A stretch of 64,000 nt of DNA from Gramella sp. Hel_I_59 (GCF_006714895.1 NZ_VFME01000001.1:620001-684000); one strand, 5' to 3'; numbered from the stretch's first letter, positions 15,775 to 25,335 are shown. Translations and numbers: made by a program. The notes: generated from the sequence alone by a model not told the origin.

Positions 15775-17216
15775 GCTTCATTTTCTGATGCTCGTTCCTT
15801 ACTGAACAAATTCTTCTCCTTGATCATTTTAGCGGTAAGGCCTGGAACCATTTCTTCCCATTCTGGATTGCCCTCGCGTATCATTTCGTACACTTTTCTA
15901 GGATGGATTTCTAAAGATTCTCTATCATACTCAGTAATATCGATCACCTTATTGTTATCTATAAAGAAGTTATAGAGCTCACGCATTCTTGGATGCACTT
16001 TTAGATTTGAGCTATCGATAATCTCCCCCGTTTTTTCATCAAGCATTGGGTATAGGTACACCTTTAAACTCTTAAAGAAAAGTTTACCGAAGGCTTCCAG
16101 GATTCCCCCGCTTAGGTGTCTATAATATTTTTCATTGAAAATGTCCACGAGATTATCTGCACCCATGGCGAGACCTAGTTCTTTCTTGGTATGCTGCGCA
16201 AAATATTCCACTACCTTATAATATTCCTGAAAATTGGAAATCATTACTGTCTGTCCCGAAGCACAAAGGAGATCTGCACGATCCAGAAAATCCTTTTCGT
16301 TTATTTCACCTTCAGCTTTAAGATTGTTCAGGGTCATTTCGAAGATGGTGACCGTATTTTCAGGATCGACCTCTTCCTGTTCGAGAAACAGTTTCCGCGA
16401 GGTCATGTACATATTTAGATTCAGATTGGTTACTGGACGAAAACTACCTCTAAGTGTAAGAATGTTCTTTTTATAAAGTGCATTTGCAGGTAGAATATTG
16501 TTTCCGTCCTTGGAGAACATTACTGCATCTGTAATACCATCTTTGACAAGCTCCAGGCTCATGAGTCGGTTATCAACATCTTTAAAAACCGGACCGCGAA
16601 AGTTGATAGAATCGATTTCGATCTTATCTGTGCTTAAGTGATCGTATAGTTTTTTGATAAGCACCTTAGGATCATTACTCTGGTAGAATGCAGCATAAAT
16701 TAGGTTTACACCCATGATTCCCAGACTAATTTGCTGTTGGGAAGCATTGTTTTCATGAAACTGAACATGAAGTATGATCTCGCTATATTCCTGCTTTGGT
16801 TCTCGCTGAAATTTTATTCCCAGCCACCCGTGACCTTTGTATTTCTTTGCCCAGTCTATAGTGGCTACCGTATTAGCGTAACTAAAAAATAGTTTATCTG
16901 GATATTTTTTTCTGGAAAGCCGCTTTTCGATCAAAGTTGCTTCATAATCGATCATGCCTTTTAATCTCGCCTCGGTGACATACCGGTTCTGAGGATCGAG
17001 TCCGTAAATCGCGTCACTAAAATCCTTATCGTAGGCACTAAGCGTTTTTGCAATTGTACCTTTAGGGTTTCTTGCTCTAAAAAAATGACGAACAGTTTCC
17101 TGTCCCGCTCCAATTTCAGCGAAAGTTCCATAGATGTTTTCGTTGAGATTCAGGCGTGTGCACTTATTCTCTACGGAAAGTATATTTTGGAATTCATCCT
17201 CGCTTAATTCGGCCAT
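15771..17216 (-). CDS. Large conserved cytoplasmic protein of unknown function
   Basis: 481 aa, soluble, no signal peptide. The opening LNENIYGTFAEIGAGQETVR and the stretch RNPKGTIAKTLSAYDKDFSD look strongly conserved-protein-like. I recall relatives in Bacteroidota and other phyla, some labelled nicotinate-nucleotide adenylyltransferase. I see no HxGH nucleotidyl-transferase motif to support that, so I give no function. The middle contains NLNMYMTSRKLFLEQEEVDP, the C-terminus KVHPRMRELYNFFIDNNKVI. It is convergent with the SpoU gene and appears monocistronic. About 170 bp separates it from the divergent VOC gene. Confidence 0.8.
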   Translation of the reverse strand: MAELSEDEFQNILSVENKCTRLNLNENIYGTFAEIGAGQETVRHFFRARNPKGTIAKTLSAYDKDFSDAIYGLDPQNRYVTEARLKGMIDYEATLIEKRLSRKKYPDKLFFSYANTVATIDWAKKYKGHGWLGIKFQREPKQEYSEIILHVQFHENNASQQQISLGIMGVNLIYAAFYQSNDPKVLIKKLYDHLSTDKIEIDSINFRGPVFKDVDNRLMSLELVKDGITDAVMFSKDGNNILPANALYKKNILTLRGSFRPVTNLNLNMYMTSRKLFLEQEEVDPENTVTIFEMTLNNLKAEGEINEKDFLDRADLLCASGQTVMISNFQEYYKVVEYFAQHTKKELGLAMGADNLVDIFNEKYYRHLSGGILEAFGKLFFKSLKVYLYPMLDEKTGEIIDSSNLKVHPRMRELYNFFIDNNKVIDITEYDRESLEIHPRKVYEMIREGNPEWEEMVPGLTAKMIKEKNLFSKERASENEA

Positions 17217-17389
17217 TTGCAGATTGTTTTGGTTGGTAGCTGAAAGTTAGGAATATTAAAACAACCGACTGCCCGTTTTAAGTAATGTTTAAAAGAATTT
17301 AACTCGATAAAGCTTCAGTAGAACGCCTAATTTTTACAGTTGAAAATTGCATTGAAATTTAAGTAACTTGAACTTCAAATAATTTTTCC

Positions 17390-17836
17390 ATGAAGAAACT
17401 TCTAATTATCCTGATTGCATTTCTGGGTTACAACTGCAGTGCTCAGACTAATAACTTCAGTTTTAACAAGGATCATGACGCATTGCTTGTAAAAGATCTC
17501 TCTCGCTCGGCAAAATTTTATTCCGAAGTATTAGGACTGGAAGAAATAGATAATGGAGGATTGGCTGCCAGTATCAGGTGGTTTCAGCTTAAAGATTCCG
17601 TACAGATTCATTTGATCGAAAGCGAGGAAACTCCTGCTACCCACAAAGGTGTACACATGAGCTTAAATACTTCGGAATTGGATAAATTCATGAAGTTTCT
17701 ACAAGCGCAGAATATTGCTTTTGAAAACTGGTCAGGCGAAAGTAATACGACAAATACCCGCCCTGATGGAGTTAAACAGATCTACCTGCAGGATCCAGAC
17801 GGTTACTGGATCGAGATCAACGACAATATTCTTTAA
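17390..17836 (+). CDS. Exported glyoxalase/VOC-superfamily protein
   Basis: 148 aa. The signal peptide MKKLLIILIAFLGYNCSAQ most likely ends at SAQ; the Cys is not in a good lipobox. The rest is a single VOC module of two beta-alpha-beta-beta-beta units: DHDALLVKDLSRSAKFYSEV, LGLEEID, VQIHLIESEE, KGVHMSLNTSE, and the closing QDPDGYWIEINDN. Candidate metal ligands are the His in HDALLV, the His in GVHMSL and the Glu in YWIEI. VOC enzymes include glyoxalase I, dioxygenases and resistance proteins; periplasmic location is unusual for glyoxalase I, so the reaction is open. Its stop overlaps the stop of the SulP gene (TTAA, 17833-17836). Confidence 0.85.
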   Translation: MKKLLIILIAFLGYNCSAQTNNFSFNKDHDALLVKDLSRSAKFYSEVLGLEEIDNGGLAASIRWFQLKDSVQIHLIESEETPATHKGVHMSLNTSELDKFMKFLQAQNIAFENWSGESNTTNTRPDGVKQIYLQDPDGYWIEINDNIL

Positions 17837-19371
17837 GATTCATCTGCCGCCACCTTGTAGTCAGGATCTTCCAGAATGTTAACTTCTATGATAGCATCTG
17901 CATTTTTCAGTAATCTGATGCAGTCATCGCTTAAATGTCTAAGATGAACTTTTTTGCCCACCTTGCTATATTTCTGAGTCACGGCATTCAAAGCTTCAAT
18001 AGCAGACATATCAGAAACGCGACTGTCTTTGAAGTCGATAATGATCTCTTCCGGATCGTTCAGAGCGTCAAATTTTTCAGCAAAATTAGTGGTAGAAGCA
18101 AAGAATAAAGGTCCGTAGATCTCGTAATGCTTTACCCCATTTTCATCGATAAATTTTCTAGCTCTAATTCTTTTCGCACTTTCCCAGGCGAAGAACAGTG
18201 CAGAAAGGATCACACCTACCAGAACTGCCAAGGCAAGGTTGTGCAGGAATACGGTGATTAACGCCACGATAACTACCAGGAAAATATCCTTTTTAGGTAC
18301 TTTATTAAAGATCTTTAAACTAACCCATTCAAAAGTCCCTATGGCCACCATGATCATTACACCAACCAGTGCTGCCATTGGTAATTTTTCGATAATGGGA
18401 GCGCCAAATAGAATGATCGCAAGAATTGTAAAAGCTGCAATAATACCAGATAATCGCGCTCTTGATCCAGCAGAAAGGTTTACAAGAGTTTGAGCGATCA
18501 TTGGGCAACCACCCATTCCAAAGAAAAATCCGTTTAAAATATTAGAACCACCCTGCGCGATACATTCTCTGTTTCCATTTCCTTTAGTTTCAGTGATCTC
18601 ATCTACCAGGTTTAGCGTTAATAAACCTTCAGTTAAACCAACTGCTGCCATGATCATGGAATAAGGAGCGATCAATTCTATGGTTTCCCAGGTTAGAGGA
18701 ATTTGAGGAATATGGAATGGAGGAAAACCTCCACTTACAGAGGCGATATCTTTTACTGTTTTAGTGTCTATTCCGAAGAAATATACCAGCAGAAAGACTA
18801 CAATAATTGCGACTAAGGAAGAAGGAACAGCTTTAGTGACCTTAGGTAAAAGCACCACGATTGCAATAGTTAAAGCCACCAGACCACCCATAATATAAAG
18901 TGCAGTTCCAGAAAGCCATTCTATATCACCGTTCACCACGGTTTTAAACTGATCCAGCTGAGACATGAAGATCACAATAGCCAGACCATTCACAAACCCG
19001 AACATTACGGGATGAGGTACCAGTCTTATAAATTTACCAAGCTTGAATACACCAATAATTATCTGAAATACTCCTGCTAATGCTACTGCTGCAAGAACAT
19101 ATTCTAGTCCGTCTGACTTCATTAAGGCGATCAAAACTATGACTGTTGCACCGGCACCTCCAGAGATCATTCCTGGTCTACCACCAAATATTGCGGTAAC
19201 CAACCCAGCAATAAAAGAAGCGTAAAGACCCATTAGCGGAGGAAAACCAGCCAGAATAGCGAAGGAAAGTGACTCGGGAATCATGGTCATAGCAACCGTT
19301 AATCCAGCAAGCACTTCAGTTTTGTAATTAACCTGTTGTTTGAAGTCGAATAAGTTCAGAACTTTTTTCAT
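17833..19371 (-). CDS. SulP-family anion transporter with STAS domain
   Basis: 512 aa inner-membrane protein. About 12 hydrophobic segments fill residues 20-400, with the SulP signature near the start (AGLTVAMTMIPESLSFAILA, GLYASF) and the conserved GMGGCPMIAQTLVN loop. A cytoplasmic STAS domain occupies about 435-500 (EIIIDFKDSRVSDMSAIEAL). The family carries sulfate, bicarbonate or other anions; short bacterial members of this kind are often Na+/bicarbonate (BicA-like), but substrate cannot be read here. The promoter upstream is among the best in the window (19406-19435). Convergent 4-bp overlap with the VOC gene. Confidence 0.92.
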   Translation of the reverse strand: MKKVLNLFDFKQQVNYKTEVLAGLTVAMTMIPESLSFAILAGFPPLMGLYASFIAGLVTAIFGGRPGMISGGAGATVIVLIALMKSDGLEYVLAAVALAGVFQIIIGVFKLGKFIRLVPHPVMFGFVNGLAIVIFMSQLDQFKTVVNGDIEWLSGTALYIMGGLVALTIAIVVLLPKVTKAVPSSLVAIIVVFLLVYFFGIDTKTVKDIASVSGGFPPFHIPQIPLTWETIELIAPYSMIMAAVGLTEGLLTLNLVDEITETKGNGNRECIAQGGSNILNGFFFGMGGCPMIAQTLVNLSAGSRARLSGIIAAFTILAIILFGAPIIEKLPMAALVGVMIMVAIGTFEWVSLKIFNKVPKKDIFLVVIVALITVFLHNLALAVLVGVILSALFFAWESAKRIRARKFIDENGVKHYEIYGPLFFASTTNFAEKFDALNDPEEIIIDFKDSRVSDMSAIEALNAVTQKYSKVGKKVHLRHLSDDCIRLLKNADAIIEVNILEDPDYKVAADES

Positions 19372-19405
19372 AATGAGGCTTTTTCAGCTTAATTTTAAGA
19401 AGCGG

Positions 19406-19435
19406 CAAAAATAGTCATTAAAAACAGAAGCGCAA
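19406..19435 (-). promoter_or_regulatory. Bacteroidota-type promoter of the SulP gene
   Basis: Read on the minus strand: TTG (19435-19433), a 19-bp spacer, then TATTTTTG (19413-19406). This is the consensus spacing and a perfect TAnnTTTG box, 35 bp before the ATG at 19371. Confidence 0.75.
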
Positions 19436-19596
19436 CTCAATCAGATTTTTGATTGAAATTTTTACTAAATTTTGATTATCAAATGATTATATTCATAATA
19501 TCATACTAGAAAGGTGAGCTAAATAGCAAATTTCAGTGGGCTGAACGCCGAATGTTAGAAAATGAACAAACATTAGGTAACAGTTTACAAATGAAA

Positions 19597-19604
19597 TACC
19601 TTTG
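19597..19604 (+). promoter_or_regulatory. -7 box of era
   Basis: TACCTTTG, a perfect TAnnTTTG, 15 bp before the era ATG. The upstream -33 element is not clear. Confidence 0.55.
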
Positions 19605-19618
19605 CAAAAATTTTCATT

Positions 19619-20506
19619 ATGGCACATAAGGCCGGTTTCGTAAATATTATAGGTAACCCAAATGTTGGGAAATCCACTTTAATGAATGCTTTCGTAGGTG
19701 AAAGACTTTCAATAATTACTTCTAAAGCACAAACAACTCGTCATAGAATTCTGGGTATTGTGAATGGAGAAGACTTCCAGATGATTTTGAGTGATACACC
19801 CGGGATCATTAAACCTGCTTACGAGCTACAGGCTTCCATGATGGATTTTGTGAAATCTGCTTTTGAAGATGCAGATGTTCTGATCTATATTGTTGAAATT
19901 GGAGAAGAAGGATTAAAGGATGAAGCATTCTTTAAAAAGATCGAAAACTCTGAAGTACCGGTTTTATTATTGCTGAATAAGATCGATAAATCAAACCAGG
20001 ATCAACTTGAAGAACAGGTGAAATACTGGAGTGAAAAAGTGCCAACGGCCGAAATTCACCCAATTTCAGCATTGGAAGGTTTTAATGTTGCAGAAGTATT
20101 TAACAGGATCATTGAGTTATTACCAGAATCTCCAGCTTTTTACCCTAAAGACACACTTACCGATAAGCCTGAACGATTTTTCGTGAACGAGATCATTCGT
20201 GAAAAGATTCTTATGCATTACAAAAAGGAAATTCCTTATAGTGTAGAGATCGAAACTGGAGAATTCTTTGAAGAGGAGAAGATCATCAGGATGCGTAGCG
20301 TGATTATGGTAGAACGAGATACCCAGAAGGGGATCATTATTGGTCATAAAGGTGCTGCATTAAAAAGAGTAGGAGTAGAGGCTAGAAAGGATCTGGAGAA
20401 ATTCTTCGGAAAACAGGTTCATTTAGAACTTTATGTAAAAGTGAATAAGAACTGGAGAAGTGATGCCAGGCAGCTGAAGAGATTTGGCTATACAGATAAG
20501 AAGTAA
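19619..20506 (+). CDS. era: GTPase Era
   Basis: Essential GTPase that binds the 3' end of 16S rRNA and helps 30S subunit maturation. 295 aa, standard length. G1 is GNPNVGKS (residues 12-19), G3 DTPG, G4 NKID, G5 SALEG. The KH RNA-binding domain is at about 200-290 (IIIGHKGAALKRVGVEARKD, then ending VKVNKNWRSDARQLKRFGY). Followed 78 bp downstream by der, which has its own promoter box. Confidence 0.97.
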   Translation: MAHKAGFVNIIGNPNVGKSTLMNAFVGERLSIITSKAQTTRHRILGIVNGEDFQMILSDTPGIIKPAYELQASMMDFVKSAFEDADVLIYIVEIGEEGLKDEAFFKKIENSEVPVLLLLNKIDKSNQDQLEEQVKYWSEKVPTAEIHPISALEGFNVAEVFNRIIELLPESPAFYPKDTLTDKPERFFVNEIIREKILMHYKKEIPYSVEIETGEFFEEEKIIRMRSVIMVERDTQKGIIIGHKGAALKRVGVEARKDLEKFFGKQVHLELYVKVNKNWRSDARQLKRFGYTDKK

Positions 20507-20553
20507 CTACATTTCAAGAATACGGGAAGTTGAGCTAATTAGCTTAAAATCAT

Positions 20554-20561
20554 TAATTTTG
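20554..20561 (+). promoter_or_regulatory. -7 box of der
   Basis: TAATTTTG, a perfect TAnnTTTG, with TTG at 20530-20532 about 21 bp upstream. It suggests der can be transcribed separately from era. Confidence 0.6.
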
Positions 20562-20584
20562 CTTCCTGAAATCAATATCATATT

Positions 20585-21889
20585 ATGGGCAATATTGTCG
20601 CCATTGTAGGGAGACCAAACGTTGGTAAATCTACTTTTTTTAACAGGCTTATACAGCGTAGAGAAGCCATCATCGATTCTGTTAGTGGTGTGACCAGGGA
20701 CAGACATTATGGAAAATCTGACTGGAACGGTCATAAATTCTCCCTTATCGATACCGGTGGGTATGTGAAAGGTAGCGACGATGTTTTTGAAGCTGAAATC
20801 GATAAGCAAGTAGAACTTGCTATCGAAGAAGCAGATGCGATCATTTTTATCGTAGATGTGGAAACAGGAGTGACGTCTATGGATGAGGAAGTAGCCAACC
20901 TACTTCGTAGAGTGGACAAACCCGTTTTGCTTGCTGTAAATAAGGTGGATAACAATAAACGTCTTGCCAACGCGGTAGAATTTTACTCGCTTGGTCTGGG
21001 TGATTATTTTCCAATTGCCAGTACAAATGGTAGTGGAACCGGAGATCTTCTGGATGCACTTGTAGAAGCTCTGCCAGTAATTGAGGAAGAGGAAGATACA
21101 GAATTACCAAGATTTGCGGTAGTTGGCCGTCCAAATGCGGGGAAATCGTCATTTATTAATTCTCTAATTGGTGAGGATCGTTATATCGTAACTGATATTG
21201 CTGGGACTACCCGTGACTCTATCGATACCAGGTATAACAGGTTTGGTTTCGAATTTAATCTTGTGGATACTGCAGGAATTCGTAGAAAATCCAAGGTTAA
21301 GGAAAACCTGGAATTTTACTCGGTAATGCGTTCTGTACGTGCGATCGAGAACTGTGATGTGTGTTTATTGGTACTGGATGCAACCCGAGGTTTTGATGGT
21401 CAGGTTCAGAATATCTTCTGGCTGGCCCAGAGAAACTCCAAAGGAATCGTGATTCTGGTAAATAAGTGGGATCTTCTGGATAAGGAGACCAATACGCTTA
21501 AGGATTACGAAGCCATGATTCGTCGTGAGATCGAACCGTTTACAGATGTGCCGATCGTATTTATTTCTGTTCTAACTAAACAGCGAGTTTTCAAAGCAAT
21601 TGAAACTGCTGTAAAAGTTTTTGAAAACAGAAGTAAAAAGATCAAGACCCGTTTGCTTAACGATATCATGCTGGCGATCATTGAAAAGAATCCGCCACCA
21701 GCATATAAAGGGAAATACGTAAAGATCAAGTTCTGTACACAATTACCAACACCACATCCACAGTTTGCATTTTTCTGTAACCTGCCACAGTATGTGCGTG
21801 ATCCATATAAACGTTTCTTAGAGAATAAGTTACGTCAGGAATTCGATTTTCAAGGGGTACCTATCAGCATATTTTTTAGAAAAAAGTAA
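20585..21889 (+). CDS. der: GTPase Der (EngA)
   Basis: Tandem-GTPase protein needed for 50S ribosomal subunit assembly. 434 aa. The first G domain has GRPNVGKS (9-16), DTGG and NKVD; the second has GRPNAGKS (about 180-187), DTAG and NKWD. The C-terminal KH-like domain ends [15 protein letters not shown]. The era-der pairing groups two ribosome-assembly GTPases. A hairpin 44 bp downstream looks like its terminator. Confidence 0.97.
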   Translation: MGNIVAIVGRPNVGKSTFFNRLIQRREAIIDSVSGVTRDRHYGKSDWNGHKFSLIDTGGYVKGSDDVFEAEIDKQVELAIEEADAIIFIVDVETGVTSMDEEVANLLRRVDKPVLLAVNKVDNNKRLANAVEFYSLGLGDYFPIASTNGSGTGDLLDALVEALPVIEEEEDTELPRFAVVGRPNAGKSSFINSLIGEDRYIVTDIAGTTRDSIDTRYNRFGFEFNLVDTAGIRRKSKVKENLEFYSVMRSVRAIENCDVCLLVLDATRGFDGQVQNIFWLAQRNSKGIVILVNKWDLLDKETNTLKDYEAMIRREIEPFTDVPIVFISVLTKQRVFKAIETAVKVFENRSKKIKTRLLNDIMLAIIEKNPPPAYKGKYVKIKFCTQLPTPHPQFAFFCNLPQYVRDPYKRFLENKLRQEFDFQGVPISIFFRKK

Positions 21890-21932
21890 AAGAAACCTTA
21901 AACTTTTAACGTTGTAGGTAGTCTAAATCTCA

Positions 21933-21967
21933 AACCAATGTTCAGTAATGAGCATTGGTTCAATTTT
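21933..21967 (+). terminator. Terminator after der
   Basis: AACCAATG (21933-21940), a 12-nt loop, CATTGGTT (21953-21960), then CAATTTTT. The hairpin covers an in-frame ATG at 21938, which argues against that ATG as the receptor start. Confidence 0.65.
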
Positions 21968-21979
21968 TATACTATCTAT

Positions 21980-24739
21980 ATGCGAAATTATTTCAGCTTG
22001 CTGCTACTTTTAGTGAGTGCGCTAAGCTTTGCCCAGGAATTCGAAGTATCCGGAAAGATCGTTGATACTGAATCCAATCCTCTTGAATCTGCCACTGTTT
22101 ACGTAGAAAAGATTGCTGATAGCAGTCTGGTCACCTACACGATTTCTGAAAAGGACGGGAGTTTCCTTCTGAAAGGAAATACCGAAAGTAAGGCTGTAAA
22201 TCTTTACGTAAGCTACGCTGGTTTTAAACCTTACCGTAAGCAAATAGAAATCACCAAAACGCAGGATGTAGGCGCTATTTCTCTGGATATTCTGGATAAT
22301 GCGCTGGACGAGGTTACTCTAACCGCTACAAGAGCACCTATTTCTGTTAAACAGGATACGCTGGAGTTCAATGCGAATTCTTTCAATACCAGACAGGATG
22401 CTAACCTGGAAGAGCTCATGAAAAAGCTACCGGGAGTAGAAGTGGATAGCGATGGTAATATTACCGTGAACGGAAAGCCTGTTTCGAGAATCCTGGTAAA
22501 CGGTAAGGAATTCTTCGGAAATGATCCTAAGATCGCTACGAAAAACCTTCCAAAGGAGATCATAGATAAGATCCAGGTAGTGGATACCAAAACAAGGAGC
22601 GAAGAATTTACCGGAAAGGCGGGAGATTCAGAAAATAAGACCATTAATATTGAACTAAAGGAAGACAAGAACAAAGGCTGGTTCTCACGGGCAACTGCCG
22701 GAGGTGGTACAGATGACCGATATGAGCTTAGTGGTATCGCCAATTATTTTAAAGATGACCTTAGGGTAAGTGTACTTGCTAGTTCAAATAATATCAATAG
22801 TTCCGGATTTAGTTTTGATGAGGTTTTCGACATGATGGGTGGAAATGCCAGAAGTGTGCGGTTTAATAGTAATGGAAGTTTTAGTATTAATGGAACCGGT
22901 TTTGGTTCTAGTAACGGGATCACTAAATCTGAAACTGGCGGATTCAATTTTGTAAATGAATGGGATAATGGGATGGAACTCACTGCCGATTACTTTTATG
23001 GAGGATCAGATACAGAGACAAGAACCAGGATTGAACGGGAGAATATTCTGCCAGACTCGAGGTATTTTACTAATTCCACCAGCTCCAGTAATTTACTGAA
23101 TGATAGTCATAGAGCGACACTTCGATACGAAATAGAATTTGATACTCTTACCAGGCTTTCAATCGCTCCAAGATTCAATGCGAACATAGGAACCTCCTAT
23201 CGAGATAGATTTGAAGAAAATCTGGATGAAAACATGCAACTTCAGAATACCACGCTTATCGATGAAACTGAAGATCTAACGAGTCTGGATTTTAGTAACG
23301 ACATCAATTTTATTAAACGTTTTGGAAGCAGGGGTTCTTATTTTCAACTGGATCTGGACCATGCGCATAGCAAACAGGAGAATGAGAACATTTATTTTTC
23401 TGAAAGTACATTCGTAAATAATCCTGAAAATGATATCGTTCAGGATCAATTTATAGATCAGGATGAAGATTCCAATTCTTTTAGCGTTGGAGCTTCGAAA
23501 AGAAGTGTTTTGGCAGATAAATTCTTTCTGGATATCAATTATGAGTTCGATACTCAAAAAAGCAGCAATACCAGAAGTGTTTTTGATGCCGTTGATGGTG
23601 AGTATACCAATTTTAATGAGCTGTTGAGTAATGATTTTGAATTCCGTAGTTTTAAACATACTCCAAACGCCGGTCTTAATTATGAAGGTGAGAAATGGCG
23701 GATTAGTTCTGAGGTAGGATTACTTAGTACAACTTTAAAGACCGAGAACTTTATGGAAGATATTCGCTTCGACAATACTTTTAATAATGTGTATGTGGAT
23801 GCGGATCTTCGTTATTCTCCGGAAAGATCAAAAAGTATAAGTATTGGTTATAGTACAAATGCAGATGTTCCTTCAGTGAGACAATTACAGCCTGTGGTGG
23901 ATAGAACAAACCCTACAAATATCATCATTGGTAACCCTGAGCTTGAACCAACCTTTAATCAGCGCGTGAACTTAAATTATAGAAACTTCGATTTTGCTTC
24001 ACGAAGCGGAATCTTTGCATATGCCTATTTTAATTTCACAGATAACCAGGTGGCCGCAACCAGCAGCGTGGATAATTTTGTTAGAACTACAACCTATACC
24101 AATGTAGATGGAGTTATCAACGGAAATCTCGGAGCTTCTTACAGTAAAAGCTATAAGAAGGACGCTACAGAGTTTAGATATCGGATTGGAGCAAATGGAG
24201 GTTATAACAGGAATGTAGGCTTTATTAACGCTGTACAGTACGAATCTGATCAATTTACAGTAACTCCTACTTTGAGACTTACTTACGCGATTGATGAAGT
24301 TTTGGAGATCGAGCCAGGCTATTCAGCGACTTTTAACGATATTCAGTACGATATCAATAGTGGAAGAGATCAGAATTATGTAAACCATAGTCTATCTCTT
24401 GAAACTACAACGTACTGGCCAAAAAACGTGGTTTTTGGAAATGATATTTCGTATAATAAATTCGGAAATGTTGCACCGGGATTCGACAGTACGAGTCTAT
24501 TATGGAATATGAGTCTTGGATACCAGTTCTTGAAAGACAATGCTACTGTCAAAGTGAAAGTCTATGATCTATTAGATCAAAATGTGGATACAAGAAGACT
24601 GGTAGGAGATGATTATATCCAGGATGTGAATAACCTGGTGTTACAGCGATATGCAATGCTAAGTTTTACATATAAGCTAAGTAGTTTTGGAGGTGGTAAG
24701 GCGCCATCAAGAAGAGGAAGTAGAATGATACGTATGTAA
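21980..24739 (+). CDS. TonB-dependent receptor-like outer-membrane protein
   Basis: 919 aa from ATG 21980, where a clean signal peptide begins (MRNYFSLLLLLVSALSFAQ). The open frame extends 14 codons upstream, but that segment lies in the der terminator. A carboxypeptidase-regulatory-like beta sandwich (about 20-105) precedes a plug domain (about 115-215; LEELMKKLPGVEVDSDGNIT, GKEFFGNDPKIATKNLPKEI). The rest is the beta barrel of the OMP_b-brl_3 type. Such proteins take up large or scarce ligands with TonB. No SusD partner or degradation genes are adjacent, so no ligand can be assigned. The chain ends in a basic tail (SRRGSRMIRM) rather than a terminal aromatic residue. Confidence 0.9.
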   Translation: MRNYFSLLLLLVSALSFAQEFEVSGKIVDTESNPLESATVYVEKIADSSLVTYTISEKDGSFLLKGNTESKAVNLYVSYAGFKPYRKQIEITKTQDVGAISLDILDNALDEVTLTATRAPISVKQDTLEFNANSFNTRQDANLEELMKKLPGVEVDSDGNITVNGKPVSRILVNGKEFFGNDPKIATKNLPKEIIDKIQVVDTKTRSEEFTGKAGDSENKTINIELKEDKNKGWFSRATAGGGTDDRYELSGIANYFKDDLRVSVLASSNNINSSGFSFDEVFDMMGGNARSVRFNSNGSFSINGTGFGSSNGITKSETGGFNFVNEWDNGMELTADYFYGGSDTETRTRIERENILPDSRYFTNSTSSSNLLNDSHRATLRYEIEFDTLTRLSIAPRFNANIGTSYRDRFEENLDENMQLQNTTLIDETEDLTSLDFSNDINFIKRFGSRGSYFQLDLDHAHSKQENENIYFSESTFVNNPENDIVQDQFIDQDEDSNSFSVGASKRSVLADKFFLDINYEFDTQKSSNTRSVFDAVDGEYTNFNELLSNDFEFRSFKHTPNAGLNYEGEKWRISSEVGLLSTTLKTENFMEDIRFDNTFNNVYVDADLRYSPERSKSISIGYSTNADVPSVRQLQPVVDRTNPTNIIIGNPELEPTFNQRVNLNYRNFDFASRSGIFAYAYFNFTDNQVAATSSVDNFVRTTTYTNVDGVINGNLGASYSKSYKKDATEFRYRIGANGGYNRNVGFINAVQYESDQFTVTPTLRLTYAIDEVLEIEPGYSATFNDIQYDINSGRDQNYVNHSLSLETTTYWPKNVVFGNDISYNKFGNVAPGFDSTSLLWNMSLGYQFLKDNATVKVKVYDLLDQNVDTRRLVGDDYIQDVNNLVLQRYAMLSFTYKLSSFGGGKAPSRRGSRMIRM

Positions 24740-24898
24740 TTATTGAATGTAGTAGGTATTTCGGTACAGATTTTCTGGAATTTAACCAGATAAGTCCGTT
24801 TAACGATTATTCAATGACATAGCCGAAAAAATTATGATTTAACTACTTAAGTGATTATATTATAGTGAGTTAAGTATAAATCATAAAACAACAGGCGT

Positions 24899-25048
24899 AT
24901 GGAAATCTTTACTGAATTTGTGGACAACTACAAGATGAGTATTCATGGCCTGAACATTATCGCAAAGATACTGGTCACGCTTGCCCTGCTATTTATTTTT
25001 GCAGCCATTGTTGGTGCAGTAGTAAACGTAGTACTTCACACTGTTTGA
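24899..25048 (+). CDS. Small single-pass membrane protein, 49 aa
   Basis: ATG 24899 to TGA 25046-25048. A polar N-terminus (MEIFTEFVDNYKMSIHGLN) precedes one long hydrophobic helix, ILVTLALLFIFAAIVGAVVN. Codon choice and composition resemble neighbouring genes, and a strong terminator follows within 40 bp, which favours a real gene. Too short for most gene callers. Function unknown. Confidence 0.65.
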   Translation: MEIFTEFVDNYKMSIHGLNIIAKILVTLALLFIFAAIVGAVVNVVLHTV

Positions 25049-25085
25049 TAACACTGTATTCTGAGGAATCAGGTTATTATGCGAA

Positions 25086-25113
25086 AAGCCGGAATGCTAA
25101 TTCCGGCTTTTTG
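25086..25113 (+). terminator. Terminator of the 49-aa gene
   Basis: AAGCCGGAA (25086-25094), loop TGCTAA, TTCCGGCTT (25101-25109), then T run. Confidence 0.85.
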
Positions 25114-25145
25114 TATTTTATATAGTTCAGTTATAAGTATAAAAA

Positions 25146-25172
25146 AACCCGATTCAGATGAATCGGGTTTTT
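25146..25172. terminator. Terminator of tRNA-Phe
   Basis: AACCCGATTCA (25146-25156) pairs with TGAATCGGGTT (25159-25169), with A and T runs outside. It lies directly after the 3' end of the minus-strand tRNA. Confidence 0.85.
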
Positions 25173-25177
25173 AAAGG

Positions 25178-25250
25178 TGGTGCCTCCAGGAATCGAACCA
25201 GGGACACAAGGATTTTCAGTCCTTTGCTCTACCAACTGAGCTAAGGCACC
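25178..25250 (-). tRNA. tRNA-Phe (GAA)
   Basis: Minus-strand cloverleaf of 73 nt. The acceptor is GGTGCCT with AGGCACC, the D arm contains AGCTCAGTTGGTAGAGC, the anticodon loop is CTGAAAA (GAA, Phe), and the T arm holds GGTTCGATTCC. The discriminator is A; CC follows but the final A of CCA is not encoded. Confidence 0.97.
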
Positions 25251-25271
25251 AGTTGCTTTGTTAAGCGGTGG

Positions 25272-25303
25272 CAAATATAATTTCATTTTTAGGAACTGGC
25301 AAA
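25272..25303 (-). promoter_or_regulatory. Promoter of tRNA-Phe
   Basis: Minus strand: TTTG (25303-25300), 20-bp spacer, TATATTTG (25279-25272). Transcription would begin shortly before the tRNA 5' end at 25250. Confidence 0.7.
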
Positions 25304-25327
25304 GGAAATTTTAAAAAAATCCTTTTG

Positions 25328-25335
25328 TATTTTTG
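25328..25335 (+). promoter_or_regulatory. -7 box of the coaX cluster
   Basis: TATTTTTG, a perfect TAnnTTTG, 20 bp before the coaX ATG. No -33 TTTG is visible at the expected distance. Confidence 0.5.

Noticed and set aside
15771..17216. Nicotinate-nucleotide adenylyltransferase
   Set aside because: No HxGH or ISSTxxR motif was found; the label could not be supported.
21938..21979. Upstream start of the TonB-dependent receptor
   Set aside because: The ATG at 21938 lies inside the der terminator hairpin, and the signal peptide begins at 21980.
21980..24739. A polysaccharide utilisation locus around the TonB-dependent receptor
   Set aside because: No SusD-like gene, secreted glycoside hydrolase or sensor lies next to it.
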